Shown piece after piece: positions 1 through 8,417 of a stretch of DNA of 64,000 nucleotides; within the stretch, counting starts at the first letter, position 1; every line of letters begins with the position of its first letter. The notes under the pieces were generated by a model, which did not search any database, was not told where the DNA came from, and saw only the letters and a program-made list of their open reading frames with translations. A program made the position numbers and the translations under genes. The stretch comes from Acidimicrobiaceae bacterium (GTDB lineage Bacteria > Actinomycetota > Acidimicrobiia > Acidimicrobiales > RAAP-2): assembly GCA_003132305.1 (NCBI GenBank), contig PKXJ01000018.1, forward strand, positions 240,334 to 304,333, read 5' to 3'.

Positions 1-410
1 GAGACGATTGATGAAAATGGTGCGATGAGGCGCGGGAAATATACCTTTGAGACCAGTACCTTGTTTGTCACCATACTTGTGCTCGCATTGTTGAGGGCGC
101 TAGAGAAATAGAACCACAGAACCAGACCGCTGTAGGAGTAGACGGGATATGGAATTCCCGGAGCCGATGACACACCAGCGGCACCACTAAGAATGATCGT
201 GAAGACGACCATCGCCACTAACGGTTGCAAGATCGCCCATGCAACACCGAGAACCGTTTGCTTGTAGCGGAGCTTGATGTCACGCATGACGAGCATCCAG
301 AGCAGTTCACGAAACTGCCAGAGCTCTCGAAAATTGAGCAACGCCCATCCCCTGGGGGCCTCGATAACCGTTGTAATGGCTTTGTCGCGTGCGACGGGTT
401 CTGACGTCAC
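1..410 (-). CDS. ABC-2 type polysaccharide export permease, N-terminal part (cut by window edge)
   Basis: Membrane subunit of an ABC exporter of the Wzm/ABC-2 type, which moves lipid-linked polysaccharide or teichoic-acid-like polymers across the cytoplasmic membrane. Read on the minus strand, the first ~136 residues are visible. They contain the family's N-terminal hallmark of a Trp/Phe-rich amphipathic stretch (FRELLWMLVMRDIKLRYKQ), then VLGVAWAILQPL and the first membrane helices. The GTG start at 410 overlaps the TGA of the upstream frame (GTGA) and has an AGGTG ribosome site about 8 bases before it, so translation looks coupled. The matching ATPase should lie beyond the left edge. The family call is firm; the substrate is inferred from the glycosyltransferase neighbours. 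Confidence 0.85.
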   Translation of the reverse strand, partial: MTSEPVARDKAITTVIEAPRGWALLNFRELWQFRELLWMLVMRDIKLRYKQTVLGVAWAILQPLVAMVVFTIILSGAAGVSSAPGIPYPVYSYSGLVLWFYFSSALNNASTSMVTNKVLVSKVYFPRLIAPFSSIV

Positions 411-721
411 TTCGCGGTCACCTCGGGCCTTCCTCTACCGACGCGCCACTGCGGAGCTAGCGAGTTCGCAGCCGAGTTCCCAATTGGTGATGCTCCAGAA
501 GTTCCGTGTCGACGTCCAGATGCGATTAAGTCCAACGATTCCCATGAAAATGACCCGACGCTCTTGCGGGCTTGGTAACCCCGTCGCTTGCGCAGATCGG
601 GGTCCCTGCATAATCTAACGAGGCCGGCTTGTAGGGGAACTGCGGCCCAGCTTGCAACGAGAAAAACGTTAGTTCCATCCTCGGTCAATTCGGAGAATTC
701 TTCGACCCAACTCGCATTCAC
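407..721 (-). pseudogene. C-terminal remnant of a GT4-type glycosyltransferase
   Basis: This frame reads like the end of a group 1 (GT4) glycosyltransferase: EDGTNVFLV, then LVRLCRDPDLRKRRGYQAR and FSWESLD, which match the usual order of ligand loop, DPDLR helix and the final FSWE helix. Its stop overlaps the start of the ABC permease by 4 bases, which supports it as a real former gene of the same operon. No continuous frame for the rest of the enzyme is found upstream. Between 722 and 1145 only short frames remain on the minus strand, one of which (940-731) looks protein-like but is not recognised. Probably a truncated or frameshifted gene. Confidence 0.55.
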
Positions 722-1145
722 TGGACCACTCTACGGCCTCGGTGTCAAATTTCCCAATGCCTCCCTCGCGCAATCGGCGAACATCCACTGCTCGCTCGGA
801 AGGGCGCCGTTTGGGCTCTGCGCTCGTCGGATCACTTCTTCGAGATCTATTTGCGGCCATGAGCAGAGAATCTTCTTGATGAACGTCTTCTCCGACGACA
901 GGGACTCTTGAATTCGCAGCCAATACGGGCAGCGTGGCAACTACACCTTCAAGGTCGGCGCGACTTCGGTCGCGAACTCTAGGCAATCCTCGACTTGGAA
1001 GCGTGGCTAGAGCGATGGTAGACGAACCTCGGTAAGTAGTAGAGGCGACCTTCATCGTACATGTCGTTACGGTCAGCAGTTCGTGTACAGGTAAGACAAA
1101 CCCCAAACGTCCCGGAACGACGCAGACGTAATTGAAAGTACAAAC
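722..1145. other. Degenerate stretch between glycosyltransferase genes
   Basis: No intact gene is seen. The minus strand has a 69-codon frame at 940-731 (contains WLRIQESLSSEKTF and IDLEEVIRRAQ) that looks like decayed coding sequence. It is in a different frame from the remnant at 407-721. I cannot name it. Confidence 0.4.
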
Positions 1146-2288
1146 CTAGGTCGAGGCCGGTCCAAGTCCTTCAGCTTCGTAACTTGATATGAGTCGATTA
1201 AAGATCAACTGTTCGCGATGGAAGGACGAAGCGCGACTCTTCGATGCTTTCCCCATGGCGATGAGATCGTCAGTACCGAGTTCAGCCATTTTCCTTAGAG
1301 CTCGAGCTAGCTGATCGGGCCTACCTACCGGAACCAACATGCCATTTGTTCCTTCAGCGACTAACTCTCGACAACCGCGCGTGTCAGTCGTCAAGATTGG
1401 TCGTCCGGCGGCAAGACCCTCAATCAAGGAGCGCGGAACACCCTCGCGATAACTAGGAAGTATAACGAGATCAACCGCACTCATTTCCTCGCGCAACTCT
1501 GACTGCGATAAGAGTCCAACGCATCGAACGCGCCCCTTCAACGAATCGGAGCCAGCGAGCCTTGCTACTTCACTCGCTACACCATCCCGATCGCTCGGCG
1601 CTTGTGCACCCACAACACATAGTTCCACGTCTTGCGCGTGCGCCAACGCCTCAAGCAAATCCAGAATTCCCTTCTCGCGCACTAGACGGCCTATGAATAT
1701 GGCCTTTAGAGCGCCTCGCCGAACGGGCGGAGGAGGAACTTCAAACCATTCATCACCGACGCCATTACCGAGGTACACCAAATTTGATGAATAGCGACGG
1801 CGCTCAGCGTTTTCGAAGTCTTCAATAGATTGGAAGTACATGACATCCGTACGATGTGCGAGAAGCCGCTCGGTCCGTTCGAGAATGAAGTCCCTTGGTT
1901 TACCGGTGCCCCAAAGATGAGCGAAGCCATGCACGGTGTAAAGGATCTTCGTTCCCTTTGGAAACAAGCTGCGAGGAATAAATCGAAACTGAAGTGCAGC
2001 GGCTGGTGTATGAAGGTGCACTGCCGCTGGGCGCATCTCATGAAGAATTGATAATACCCTCTCGCTAGCTTTCGCCACACCAATCAAGTCAACTTTTCGT
2101 GGATACCGGATTTCGACCGGATCAAAAGGTGCCAACGAAGGGTCGAAACCAGTTTGACCGGGCTCACAAGCCAATCGAATGTCAAAGCCACGCTGTTGTA
2201 AAGCGACGAGCTGTGGTCTTAAAAGAGTTGTCGCGGTGATCTCAACAGCGCATAAATGAAGGATCGCGGTCGACAGTGAACGACTCAC
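1146..2288 (-). CDS. GT4 family glycosyltransferase
   Basis: Cytoplasmic sugar transferase using a nucleotide-sugar donor, expected to add one sugar in surface polysaccharide assembly. The 380-residue length is normal for GT-B enzymes. The N-terminal acceptor domain has the HLHTPAA and LYTVHGFAH strands. The C-terminal donor domain has the conserved FIGRLVREKGILDLLEA segment near the middle and SYREGVPRSLIEGLAAGRP, the EX7E-type motif of GT4 enzymes, near residue 290. The GTG start overlaps the TGA of a decayed upstream frame (ATGTGA), an operon-style junction. Donor and acceptor cannot be told from sequence. It appears intact although both neighbours are broken. Confidence 0.88.
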   Translation of the reverse strand: MSRSLSTAILHLCAVEITATTLLRPQLVALQQRGFDIRLACEPGQTGFDPSLAPFDPVEIRYPRKVDLIGVAKASERVLSILHEMRPAAVHLHTPAAALQFRFIPRSLFPKGTKILYTVHGFAHLWGTGKPRDFILERTERLLAHRTDVMYFQSIEDFENAERRRYSSNLVYLGNGVGDEWFEVPPPPVRRGALKAIFIGRLVREKGILDLLEALAHAQDVELCVVGAQAPSDRDGVASEVARLAGSDSLKGRVRCVGLLSQSELREEMSAVDLVILPSYREGVPRSLIEGLAAGRPILTTDTRGCRELVAEGTNGMLVPVGRPDQLARALRKMAELGTDDLIAMGKASKSRASSFHREQLIFNRLISSYEAEGLGPAST

Positions 2289-2653
2289 ATTGGGCTCAAG
2301 GCGTTTCTAAGTTGGACTCCGGCGGGCTCGTGTATATCCAACCCTTGGTCCAAAACGCATTCACGTATTTCGTTCCTAACACTTTGTGTCAGCCCATCCT
2401 TACTCGACATGAAAATCTAGCGGATCCGCCACGTTAATGGATCTCGACGTCTTTCTCCAAGTAACAATTTCATCCCTCGAGTCCACTTATTGAAGTCCTC
2501 GTCATCGTACGCATGTTGGATGGGAAAACTTTGCCCACTGTACTTGGTGAGACCAGTTAAAAGGTAGTCCAGGGCATCCCTAGTGATGCGAGAACATCGC
2601 CAGCAATTGCTGCCAAGTCGCTGGCTCCAAAGTTCTCGACAAAGCCATTGACT
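2285..2653 (-). pseudogene. Decayed gene end upstream of the glycosyltransferase
   Basis: On the minus strand a protein-like reading runs from the IS left end towards the glycosyltransferase. It begins VENFGASDLAAIAGDVLAS, shifts frame near 2582, continues DYLLTGLTKYSGQ and FNKWTRGMKLLLGERRR, meets an in-frame TAG near 2417 and ends LRNALSPM with its stop overlapping the next start. That junction shows it was the gene before the glycosyltransferase in the operon. The product is not recognised; with at least one frameshift and one internal stop it is not functional. Confidence 0.45.
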
Positions 2654-2667
2654 GAATCGGGACGGGA
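2654..2667 (+). repeat. IS3-family left terminal inverted repeat
   Basis: TGAATCGGGACGGG; it matches the complement of the right end at 3939-3952 base for base, with weaker similarity continuing inward for about 12 more bases. Confidence 0.8.
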
Positions 2668-2747
2668 AAGTTGGAGAGTGATTCCTCTGAGAGGATTACT
2701 CCATTTCAGGACACCCCCGGTACTCACCCGAGCTGCGTGATCGAGCA

Positions 2748-3023
2748 GTGAGGATGGTCAGCGACCAGCGCGAGCACTACAAGTCCGAGTTGGCGGCCGT
2801 CTGCGCCATCTCGAAACTGTTCGGCATGTCGCCCGAGACGCTCAGGACCTGGGTTCGTAGAGCTCAAGTCGACGGAGGGACGCGCCCAGGGCTCTCCACG
2901 GACGAGAGGGCGCGGCTCAAGCAGTTGGAGCGCGAAGTGAAGGACCTTGGCCGCGCCAACGCCATCTTGCAGGACGCGCCGATTTTCTTCGCGACTGCGC
3001 TCGACGGTGAAACCAAGAGGTAG
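2748..3023 (+). CDS. IS3-family transposase OrfA (helix-turn-helix part)
   Basis: Small DNA-binding protein that recognises the element's ends and is normally joined to OrfB by a -1 ribosomal frameshift. The frame contains the family core SPETLRTWVRRAQVD (helix-turn-helix) and a C-terminal leucine-rich helix (LKQLEREVKDLGRANAIL). The same frame is open upstream and reads YSPELRDRAVRMV from about 2721. This matches the usual N-terminus of relatives, so the GTG at 2748 is probably not the original start, which seems lost. The stop at 3021-3023 overlaps the OrfB frame as expected for the programmed shift. Confidence 0.75.
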   Translation: MRMVSDQREHYKSELAAVCAISKLFGMSPETLRTWVRRAQVDGGTRPGLSTDERARLKQLEREVKDLGRANAILQDAPIFFATALDGETKR

Positions 3024-3916
3024 TTCGTTACATTGACACTCGCAGGAGTCGATGGGGGGTCGAGCCGATCTGCAGGGCCTTGCAGTTCGCCCCTTCGACG
3101 TACTACGGCGCCAAGTCCCGACCGCCGTGCGCGCGCTCACGTCGAGATGAGGTGCTCAAGGGTGAGATCCAACGGGTCCACGACGACAGATTCGACGGCA
3201 TTTACGGCCACAAGAAGGTCTGGAAGCAGCTGAACCGCGAGGGCATCGAGGTCGCCAACTGCACGGTGCGCCGGCTCATGCGAGTTCAGGGGCTCTCGGG
3301 AGTTCGCCGCGGACGCCACTTCAAGGTGACGACCACTTCCGACGACACCCAGCACCGACCGTGTGACCTCGTGGATCGCCAGTTCGTGGCCCCCGCGCCG
3401 AACCGTCTCTGGGTAGCGGACCTCACCTACGTGAAGACCCACACCGGCTGGGTCTACGTCGCCTTTATCATCGACGTGTTCTCAAGGGCGATTGTCGGTT
3501 GGTAGATCTCAACTTCGCTGCGTAGCGACTTAGCGATCGACGCCTTGGAGATGGCGATCTACTCGCGCAACGAGTACGACTTCAGCGGTCTGGTTCTTCA
3601 TTCGGACCGCGGCGTTCAATCCCTCAGCATTCGCTACTCCGAACGTCTCGGCGAGGCCGAGATCGTGGCCTCGGTCGGCTCCAGGGGTGACAGCAACGAT
3701 AACGCGCTCCCCGAATCGTTCAACGGTCTCTATAAGACTGAGTTGATCCACCGCAAGGGGCCCTGGCGCAACGTCGAGCACGTCGAATGGGCGACGCTCA
3801 ACTACATCAGCTGGTTCAACAACCGCAGAATCCACGAGTCGCTCGACTACGTGACGCCCATCGAGTTCGAAGCTCACTACTATGGCTCCAACGAGTCAGA
3901 GAGACTGGCTGTTTAG
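3011..3916 (+). pseudogene. IS3-family transposase OrfB (DDE integrase), broken by an internal stop
   Basis: Retroviral-integrase-fold catalytic subunit. The frame is open from 3011 without a good start codon and reads RWGVEPICRALQFAPSTYY, typical of the family N-terminus. The first catalytic Asp is in LWVADLTYV, the second in LHSDRGVQ and the Glu in NALPESFNGLYKTEL, so the DDE triad is complete in sequence. A TAG at 3503-3505, just after FSRAIVGW, separates the first Asp from the other two. Without readthrough no complete enzyme can be made. Confidence 0.85.
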
Positions 3917-3938
3917 AAGAGAAATAGTCTCCCGCAAT

Positions 3939-3952
3939 CCCGTCCCGATTCA
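3939..3952 (-). repeat. IS3-family right terminal inverted repeat
   Basis: Complement of the left end at 2654-2667; marks the junction with the asparagine synthase remnant. Confidence 0.8.
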
Positions 3953-4728
3953 ATCAGAGATACAGAGAATTCATCGCAAGTGAAGGAAGGAAGATCCCAT
4001 ATCCGTTTACAAAGACTGCTTCCACTGTTGGTGAGACTCTTATTGGTAGACCACATAAAGGCAAGTTCACTATACGGCTTGGGCGATTCGCAATGAGAGT
4101 TGCATTATCTGATGCTCTAAATCGATATGGACAGGTGATGTCATACTTTCTTCCTTGGGATGAGGTTAACCCTTATCGTCCCGAGTTCGCAGCAATAGTC
4201 CGAGATTCAGATCCATATCGACTTACTCAGTTAGCCTGGGATCACGCTAATAAGACCGACACCATCAACCGACTCCTTGCGTGTGATATTAAGCTTTACC
4301 TTCCGGGAGATCTTCTACCGAAGGTCGATATCACAACTATGGCTGTTTCATTGGAGGCACGTAACCGTCTTCTTGACCAGCACCTCATGAAGTGGGCTGC
4401 TTCGTTACCAGGGGATCTGAAAGTAAATCATGGTATCACTAAGTACCTATTTAAAAAGGCACTTGAACCCTGGCTTCCATCCAATCTCATACATCGAAAC
4501 AGGATGGGGTTTGAAATTCCACGTGATGAGTGGTTGCGAGGACCACTTCAACCGATGGTGCACGATTTACTCTGTTCTAGCGATACAAGAATTGCTACCT
4601 ATCTCGAACCAGAGAAAGTGAGTCGTTGGGTTACAAGTCATGAACAATATGGAAATGCGAGAGCCCGTGTTTGGGCTTTGCTCATGTTAGAACTGTGGCA
4701 CCGAGTGGTTCAGGAGGTTCGGGTCTAG
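3953..4728 (+). pseudogene. Asparagine synthase (glutamine-hydrolysing)-like protein, C-terminal fragment
   Basis: C-terminal part of an AsnB-type enzyme; such genes are common in capsule and O-antigen clusters. The open frame starts at the IS boundary with a RYREF stretch that normally follows the synthase loop, and continues with LLACDIKLYLPGDLLPKVDITTM, ITKYLFKKALEPWLP and NRMGFEIPRDEWLR, conserved near the end of the synthetase domain. The glutaminase domain and the ATP-binding SGGxDS part are missing, so it cannot be a full enzyme. An ATG at 4093 could start a 211-residue piece, but the same frame is open upstream, so the loss of the 5' half is better explained by the IS event. Confidence 0.8.
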
Positions 4729-6500
4729 TGGTCAATGGGATAGATTCGCCGCTCAAGGTTGGACTACTTGTAAGTTCATTGTCGGCGAGCCCTGAGAATA
4801 TCAAGTTAGCGCGATGGGCTGCAGCGCACCCGCGTCTCGATGCGTCGATCATCCTTATCGCACTAGATCCACCACCATCGGATTCGTCGCGCTCGTTTCG
4901 CCATCGGTTGACCCAGAGGCTACTGTCACTTTGGAAGCAGGATCATAAGGCGTTAGCAATGCACGTGGCGATTCAAATGAAGGAGGCGATATACAACTGG
5001 CAGGTGAAAGGTCCTGATTCATCATCGAAGAGCGATTCAGAGTCTGCAGATTGCGAATCCTCACTTGATGAAATCTTACCGATCGTTCATATCTTCGAAC
5101 CAGTAGTATCACCAAGTGGTTTCGTCCACCGGTTGACGGACGATGACTTAACTTCCTTAATTGATTCTGAGTACGATATTCTTGTAAGGCTTGGGAATGG
5201 GATCTTGCGTGGCGGCATACTGACCGCAAGCAAACATGGAATCCTTTCTTTTCATCACGGAGATAACCGAGTTAATCGGGGGGGGCCGTGGGGATTCTGG
5301 GAGGTTCTTGAGCAAGCAGACTCTACCGGCTTCGTGTTGCAGCGCCTTACCAATGAGCTGGATGGCGGCGAGGTGTTGATCCGTCGTAACTACACGACAG
5401 CGCGGACTGTCCTTCGCAACCGCGCCAATTTGATCCGGCGTTCGTATCCGCTTCTCCGGGAAGTTCTACTCGATCTTGCGGAGACAAATGAATTGCCGAC
5501 ACCGGAGCCGCCCTTTCCATATACGGGAAGACTCTATCGGACGCCAACAGTCAAGGAATCGCTCCGGTTCGCGATACCTAATTTGCGGGGAATCTTGAAG
5601 TCGATCACATATCGTTTATTAGTCAGGTCTCATCAAGAATGGCACGTAGGTGTTCTGAATCATCATTGGATGATCACTTCATTTCGGAATAGTCGGTTGG
5701 TTCCTAAATGGCACGTAGGTGTTCTGAATCATCATTGGATGAGCGCTTCATTTCGGAATAGTCGGTTGGTTCCTACTCATCCAGGAACCTGGGTTGCCGA
5801 TCCATTCATCGTCTCGTGGGCTGGACAGCGATGTCTATTTGTCGAGGAGTTTGTTGAGGCTGAAGGGAAAGGGCATATTTCTGTTTGCTCTCTTGACGAG
5901 AGCGGAAGTCCCAGCTTGCCAATCAAGATTATCTCGGAGGAATTTCACCTTTCGTTTCCGTGGACATTTACCTTCAACGGTGTACTGTATATGACTCCGG
6001 AATCGGCGAATGCTCGTGAAATCCGGCTGTACCGTTGTGTTGACTTTCCGTATGCGTGGGAATTTGTTGGGCCTGTCATGACTGAAGTATCGGCTGTTGA
6101 TCCGATGATCTTTGAACATGAGGATAAGTGGTATATGTTAGTCAATATTGACCCACTTAATGCTGGAGATCTTAATTCCGAACTGCATGTATTTATAGCA
6201 GATGATCCAGTAGAGGGTGACTGGGAACCAATTCTTGGAAGTCCAAGTGTTGTAGATCCCCGACAAGCTCGCAACGGTGGGCTTGTACGAGATCGCGATC
6301 GACTATTTCGTATCGGTCAACGCCAAGTGTACTCCCAGTATGGAAGAGCTTGTGGGGTCTATGAGGTGGTTAGAATCGGAATCGATGGGTATTCAGAAAA
6401 GTTAGTCTTTCCTCTTGAAGCGGAGTGGGAAGAAGGTCTTCGTGGAATGCATCACTTGTCATCGGATGGAGGAATTACCGCGTTCGATTTCTTGATTTAG
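4728..6500 (+). CDS. Formyltransferase-like / beta-propeller fusion protein of polysaccharide clusters
   Basis: About 590 residues. The N-terminal half resembles the formyl_trans_N fold: a conserved block around residues 155-225 (VRLGNGILRGGIL, ILSFHHGDN, RGGPWGFWEVL, ELDGGEVL) like methionyl-tRNA and sugar formyltransferases. The C-terminal half (from about residue 355, WVADPFIVSW, CLFVEEF) resembles the five-bladed propeller found at the N-terminus of plant GINT1-type sugar transferases. I infer it modifies a sugar or amine in the surface polysaccharide. The GTG start overlaps the upstream TAG (TAGTG) with AGGAGG 8 bases ahead, so it is translationally coupled to the asparagine synthase frame. 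Residues 305-350 are a tandem duplication of 23 residues in the linker. Confidence 0.7.
   Translation: MVNGIDSPLKVGLLVSSLSASPENIKLARWAAAHPRLDASIILIALDPPPSDSSRSFRHRLTQRLLSLWKQDHKALAMHVAIQMKEAIYNWQVKGPDSSSKSDSESADCESSLDEILPIVHIFEPVVSPSGFVHRLTDDDLTSLIDSEYDILVRLGNGILRGGILTASKHGILSFHHGDNRVNRGGPWGFWEVLEQADSTGFVLQRLTNELDGGEVLIRRNYTTARTVLRNRANLIRRSYPLLREVLLDLAETNELPTPEPPFPYTGRLYRTPTVKESLRFAIPNLRGILKSITYRLLVRSHQEWHVGVLNHHWMITSFRNSRLVPKWHVGVLNHHWMSASFRNSRLVPTHPGTWVADPFIVSWAGQRCLFVEEFVEAEGKGHISVCSLDESGSPSLPIKIISEEFHLSFPWTFTFNGVLYMTPESANAREIRLYRCVDFPYAWEFVGPVMTEVSAVDPMIFEHEDKWYMLVNIDPLNAGDLNSELHVFIADDPVEGDWEPILGSPSVVDPRQARNGGLVRDRDRLFRIGQRQVYSQYGRACGVYEVVRIGIDGYSEKLVFPLEAEWEEGLRGMHHLSSDGGITAFDFLI
5640..5777 (+). 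repeat. In-frame 69-bp tandem duplication inside a coding region
   Basis: Unit 1 spans 5640-5708 and unit 2 spans 5709-5777. Each encodes WHVGVLNHHWM followed by FRNSRLVP. The units differ at only a few bases (ATCACT against AGCGCT in the middle, and the last codon), so the duplication is young. It adds exactly 23 codons and keeps the frame. Confidence 0.95.
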
Positions 6501-6523
6501 AAGAAGATAAGTTTGTGGCCTAG

Positions 6524-7696
6524 ATGAGAATTCTATTTATTATCGGTCAGCCATACGTTATCGGAGGTACGGAGCATCAACTAGTCCGGTTGGCCCGAAT
6601 GCTCACCGATGCAGGTCATCCAACCAGAGTGCATGTGATGGTTGGAACCGGCGCCCTGACAGCGTTGATGGATCAAAATGGGGTTGCGTACACTGCACCT
6701 GTTCAAGGTGCGGTAGTTCAGTATCTGGAAAATCATTGTGGAATTCAGGGTCGAAGGGGCGCCTTTCTCTTTTCTCGATGGCGAGTGGATTGGTCGCTTA
6801 GAAAATCAGTCAAGAAGTTCCAGCCAGATATCGTGCATGCCTTCTTGCCAGGTTGTATCGCTGATGGGCTTCCTATCGTGAGACGTACTAATCGAAGGGT
6901 GGTTCGGGTTGCTGGTATTAGAGGGGTTACACCAGTACCATCGAATGTTATCGGTAGCTTCGGTATGCGTCGAAGTCTCGAGGCAAGGATGCAGGAGTCT
7001 TTAGGGTCTTGCGATGCGGTTGTTGTGAATGCTCCACATTTGGTGGAAACTGAGACTCGTAGGTTAGGTGTACCTGACAATCGAGTACATGTGATTCCAA
7101 ATGGAGTGAATATTCCATGTTTCCAATCAGATCCTTCGGTTGAACCAGTTAGGGCGGTGGTGATTGCCAATTTCGGCCCGTACAAGGGTCATGATGTCCT
7201 TGTCAGAGCTATTGCCAGGGCGGGAGTAGATATCAAGATCCGAATGTGTGGAATCGGCCCAATGGCAGATCGAATCTTGGACCTAGCTCGTGAAGAAGGT
7301 ATTGGAGATAGGTTCGAGATTGTACCTCCTCCTGCGGATATTGGTGAGGAGTTAGCTTCGTCACAACTAGCGATTCATCCCTCATTGACTGAAGGGCTTT
7401 CGAATGCGATTCTTGAGGAGATGGCGGCCGGGTTGCCAATCATCTGTACCGCCGTTGGAGGGGCCACGCTTCAAGTGGACGATGGAGTGAATGGGATTCT
7501 GGTTCCCGCTGATGATGTAGATGCGCTTGCTCGTGCCATCAGTGCGTTGGCCGTTGATCCAGACCTACGAGCCGCGATGGGCTTGGAGTCACGTACTCGA
7601 GCACTTCAGTTCTCTTGGGCGAAGTGCCTTGAGTCGCATGTCGATCTTTACTCTTCCCTCTTGCGCATGCAGAGGACACCCTCGTCCCAGATTTGA
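6524..7696 (+). CDS. GT4 family glycosyltransferase
   Basis: Retaining GT-B sugar transferase of 390 residues. The N-terminus has the typical IIGQPYVIGGTEHQLVRLAR glycine loop that contacts the donor phosphate. The linker strand VIPNGVNIP, the VIANFGPYKGHDVLVRA strand and LTEGLSNAILEEMAAGLPI (EX7E-like, about residue 290) follow in the expected order, ending with the DDVDALARAI and DPDLRAAMG helices. It starts 23 bases after the formyltransferase-like gene on the same strand and is probably cotranscribed. The sugar is unknown. Its sequence is more AT-rich than the core genes to the right, as is usual for surface polysaccharide loci. Confidence 0.88.
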   Translation: MRILFIIGQPYVIGGTEHQLVRLARMLTDAGHPTRVHVMVGTGALTALMDQNGVAYTAPVQGAVVQYLENHCGIQGRRGAFLFSRWRVDWSLRKSVKKFQPDIVHAFLPGCIADGLPIVRRTNRRVVRVAGIRGVTPVPSNVIGSFGMRRSLEARMQESLGSCDAVVVNAPHLVETETRRLGVPDNRVHVIPNGVNIPCFQSDPSVEPVRAVVIANFGPYKGHDVLVRAIARAGVDIKIRMCGIGPMADRILDLAREEGIGDRFEIVPPPADIGEELASSQLAIHPSLTEGLSNAILEEMAAGLPIICTAVGGATLQVDDGVNGILVPADDVDALARAISALAVDPDLRAAMGLESRTRALQFSWAKCLESHVDLYSSLLRMQRTPSSQI

Positions 7697-7714
7697 GACA
7701 CTCGTTTTCTGATC

Positions 7715-7876
7715 TCAGCGCTCTCTACTAGTGGACGTAACAATCTCCGCGAACTCCTCCAATGGTTTCTTGTAGCCACCCGGCTTCAGCGTCGCTCGGA
7801 CGTCCCGGAGGGTCTGCTCTGGGTCTGGGATATGATGAATAACTCCGAGCGAATATGCGACGTCGAGAAGACCTTC
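7715..7876 (-). pseudogene. C-terminal scrap of a class I SAM-dependent methyltransferase
   Basis: The minus strand encodes LLDVAYSLGVIHHIPDP followed by LRDVRATLKPGG, the motif IV to motif V region of UbiE/Methyltransf_11-type enzymes. The SAM-binding glycine loop that should precede it is absent. The similarity stops exactly where the hairpin at 7877-7910 begins, so the gene was cut at that point. Non-functional. Confidence 0.65.
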
Positions 7877-7910
7877 TGGCTTCGGAGTCCGCCAACGGAC
7901 TCCGAAGCCA
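7877..7910. repeat. Perfect 15-bp inverted repeat with CCAA loop
   Basis: TGGCTTCGGAGTCCG at 7877-7891 pairs with 7896-7910 without mismatch around a 4-base loop. The right arm doubles as the anticodon loop and 3' anticodon stem of a tRNA-like sequence that continues to 7943. It is the junction where the methyltransferase remnant ends. Confidence 0.9.
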
Positions 7911-7943
7911 AGGGTCGCGCATTCAAATCGCGCTGGGGCACCA
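7900..7943 (+). other. tRNA 3'-half remnant, possible integration attachment site
   Basis: CTCCGAA followed by GCCAA reads as an anticodon loop with CCG (arginine) and its 3' stem. The T-arm core ATTCAAATC and an acceptor end TGGGGCACCA follow. The 5' half and the TTGGC partner of the anticodon stem are absent, and the T-stem has a mismatch, so this is not a working tRNA. Tyrosine recombinases often cross over in the anticodon loop and leave exactly such halves. The reading as an att scar is inference. Confidence 0.5.
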
Positions 7944-8417
7944 GTAAACAAACGGCTTTACGAGCGATTTGCCTTATAAATAAGGGTTCCAGGTGCGAGG
8001 CCACGCTCCCCATTATTACCGGCTTTTCTCGAGTGTGACGAGAAACATCTGTTTCAGATCTGTGTCACGAAGTTTGGCGGTCAGGCATGCGGCACAGTCA
8101 CCGGGGATGATGACGCGTAAGTGTCGACGCTCCCGTACACTCGGCAAGTTGGCCCCCGCGGCGATTGCTGCCGCAGGTGTCAATTCAGGCGCAAACTATA
8201 CCCCGGAGCCGACGGCTACGTACCCTTCGAGTCGGACCCAATCCTAACGCCGAATCCAGGGAAGTGAATGCTGGCCGAGAAAGACCAATCCACAGTGGCT
8301 CGCCGTTCCGGTTAGTCCGTCCCCTCTCACCCTGCAACTCACGAAGCCCTAGGTTTGAGAAGTGAGTTACCTTCACTGCGAAACGATCGCGATGACTCCG
8401 GCGTTTAGAATTCTGGC
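7944..8417. other. Non-coding stretch, nothing recognised
   Basis: Only short frames without protein-like character are found on either strand, and no RNA gene is recognised. It separates two truncated genes and is probably junction debris. Confidence 0.4.

Larger units (their letters stand above)
2654..3952 (+). mobile_element. IS3-family insertion sequence, inactive copy
   Basis: The element is about 1.3 kb, the normal size for IS3. Its ends are imperfect inverted repeats beginning TGAATCGGGACGGG (2654-2667) and the complement at 3939-3952. It carries orfA and orfB in the +1/-1 arrangement of the family. OrfB contains an in-frame TAG at 3503-3505, so this copy should not transpose by itself. 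No clear target duplication flanks it, and the genes on the two sides do not belong together (a decayed minus-strand gene on the left, an asparagine synthase end on the right). A deletion next to the element is therefore likely. Confidence 0.85.

Noticed and set aside
6510..6524. GTGGCCTAG resembling the cassette-end motif
   Set aside because: Only nine bases match and it lies at the start of a glycosyltransferase gene with no other sign of an element end.
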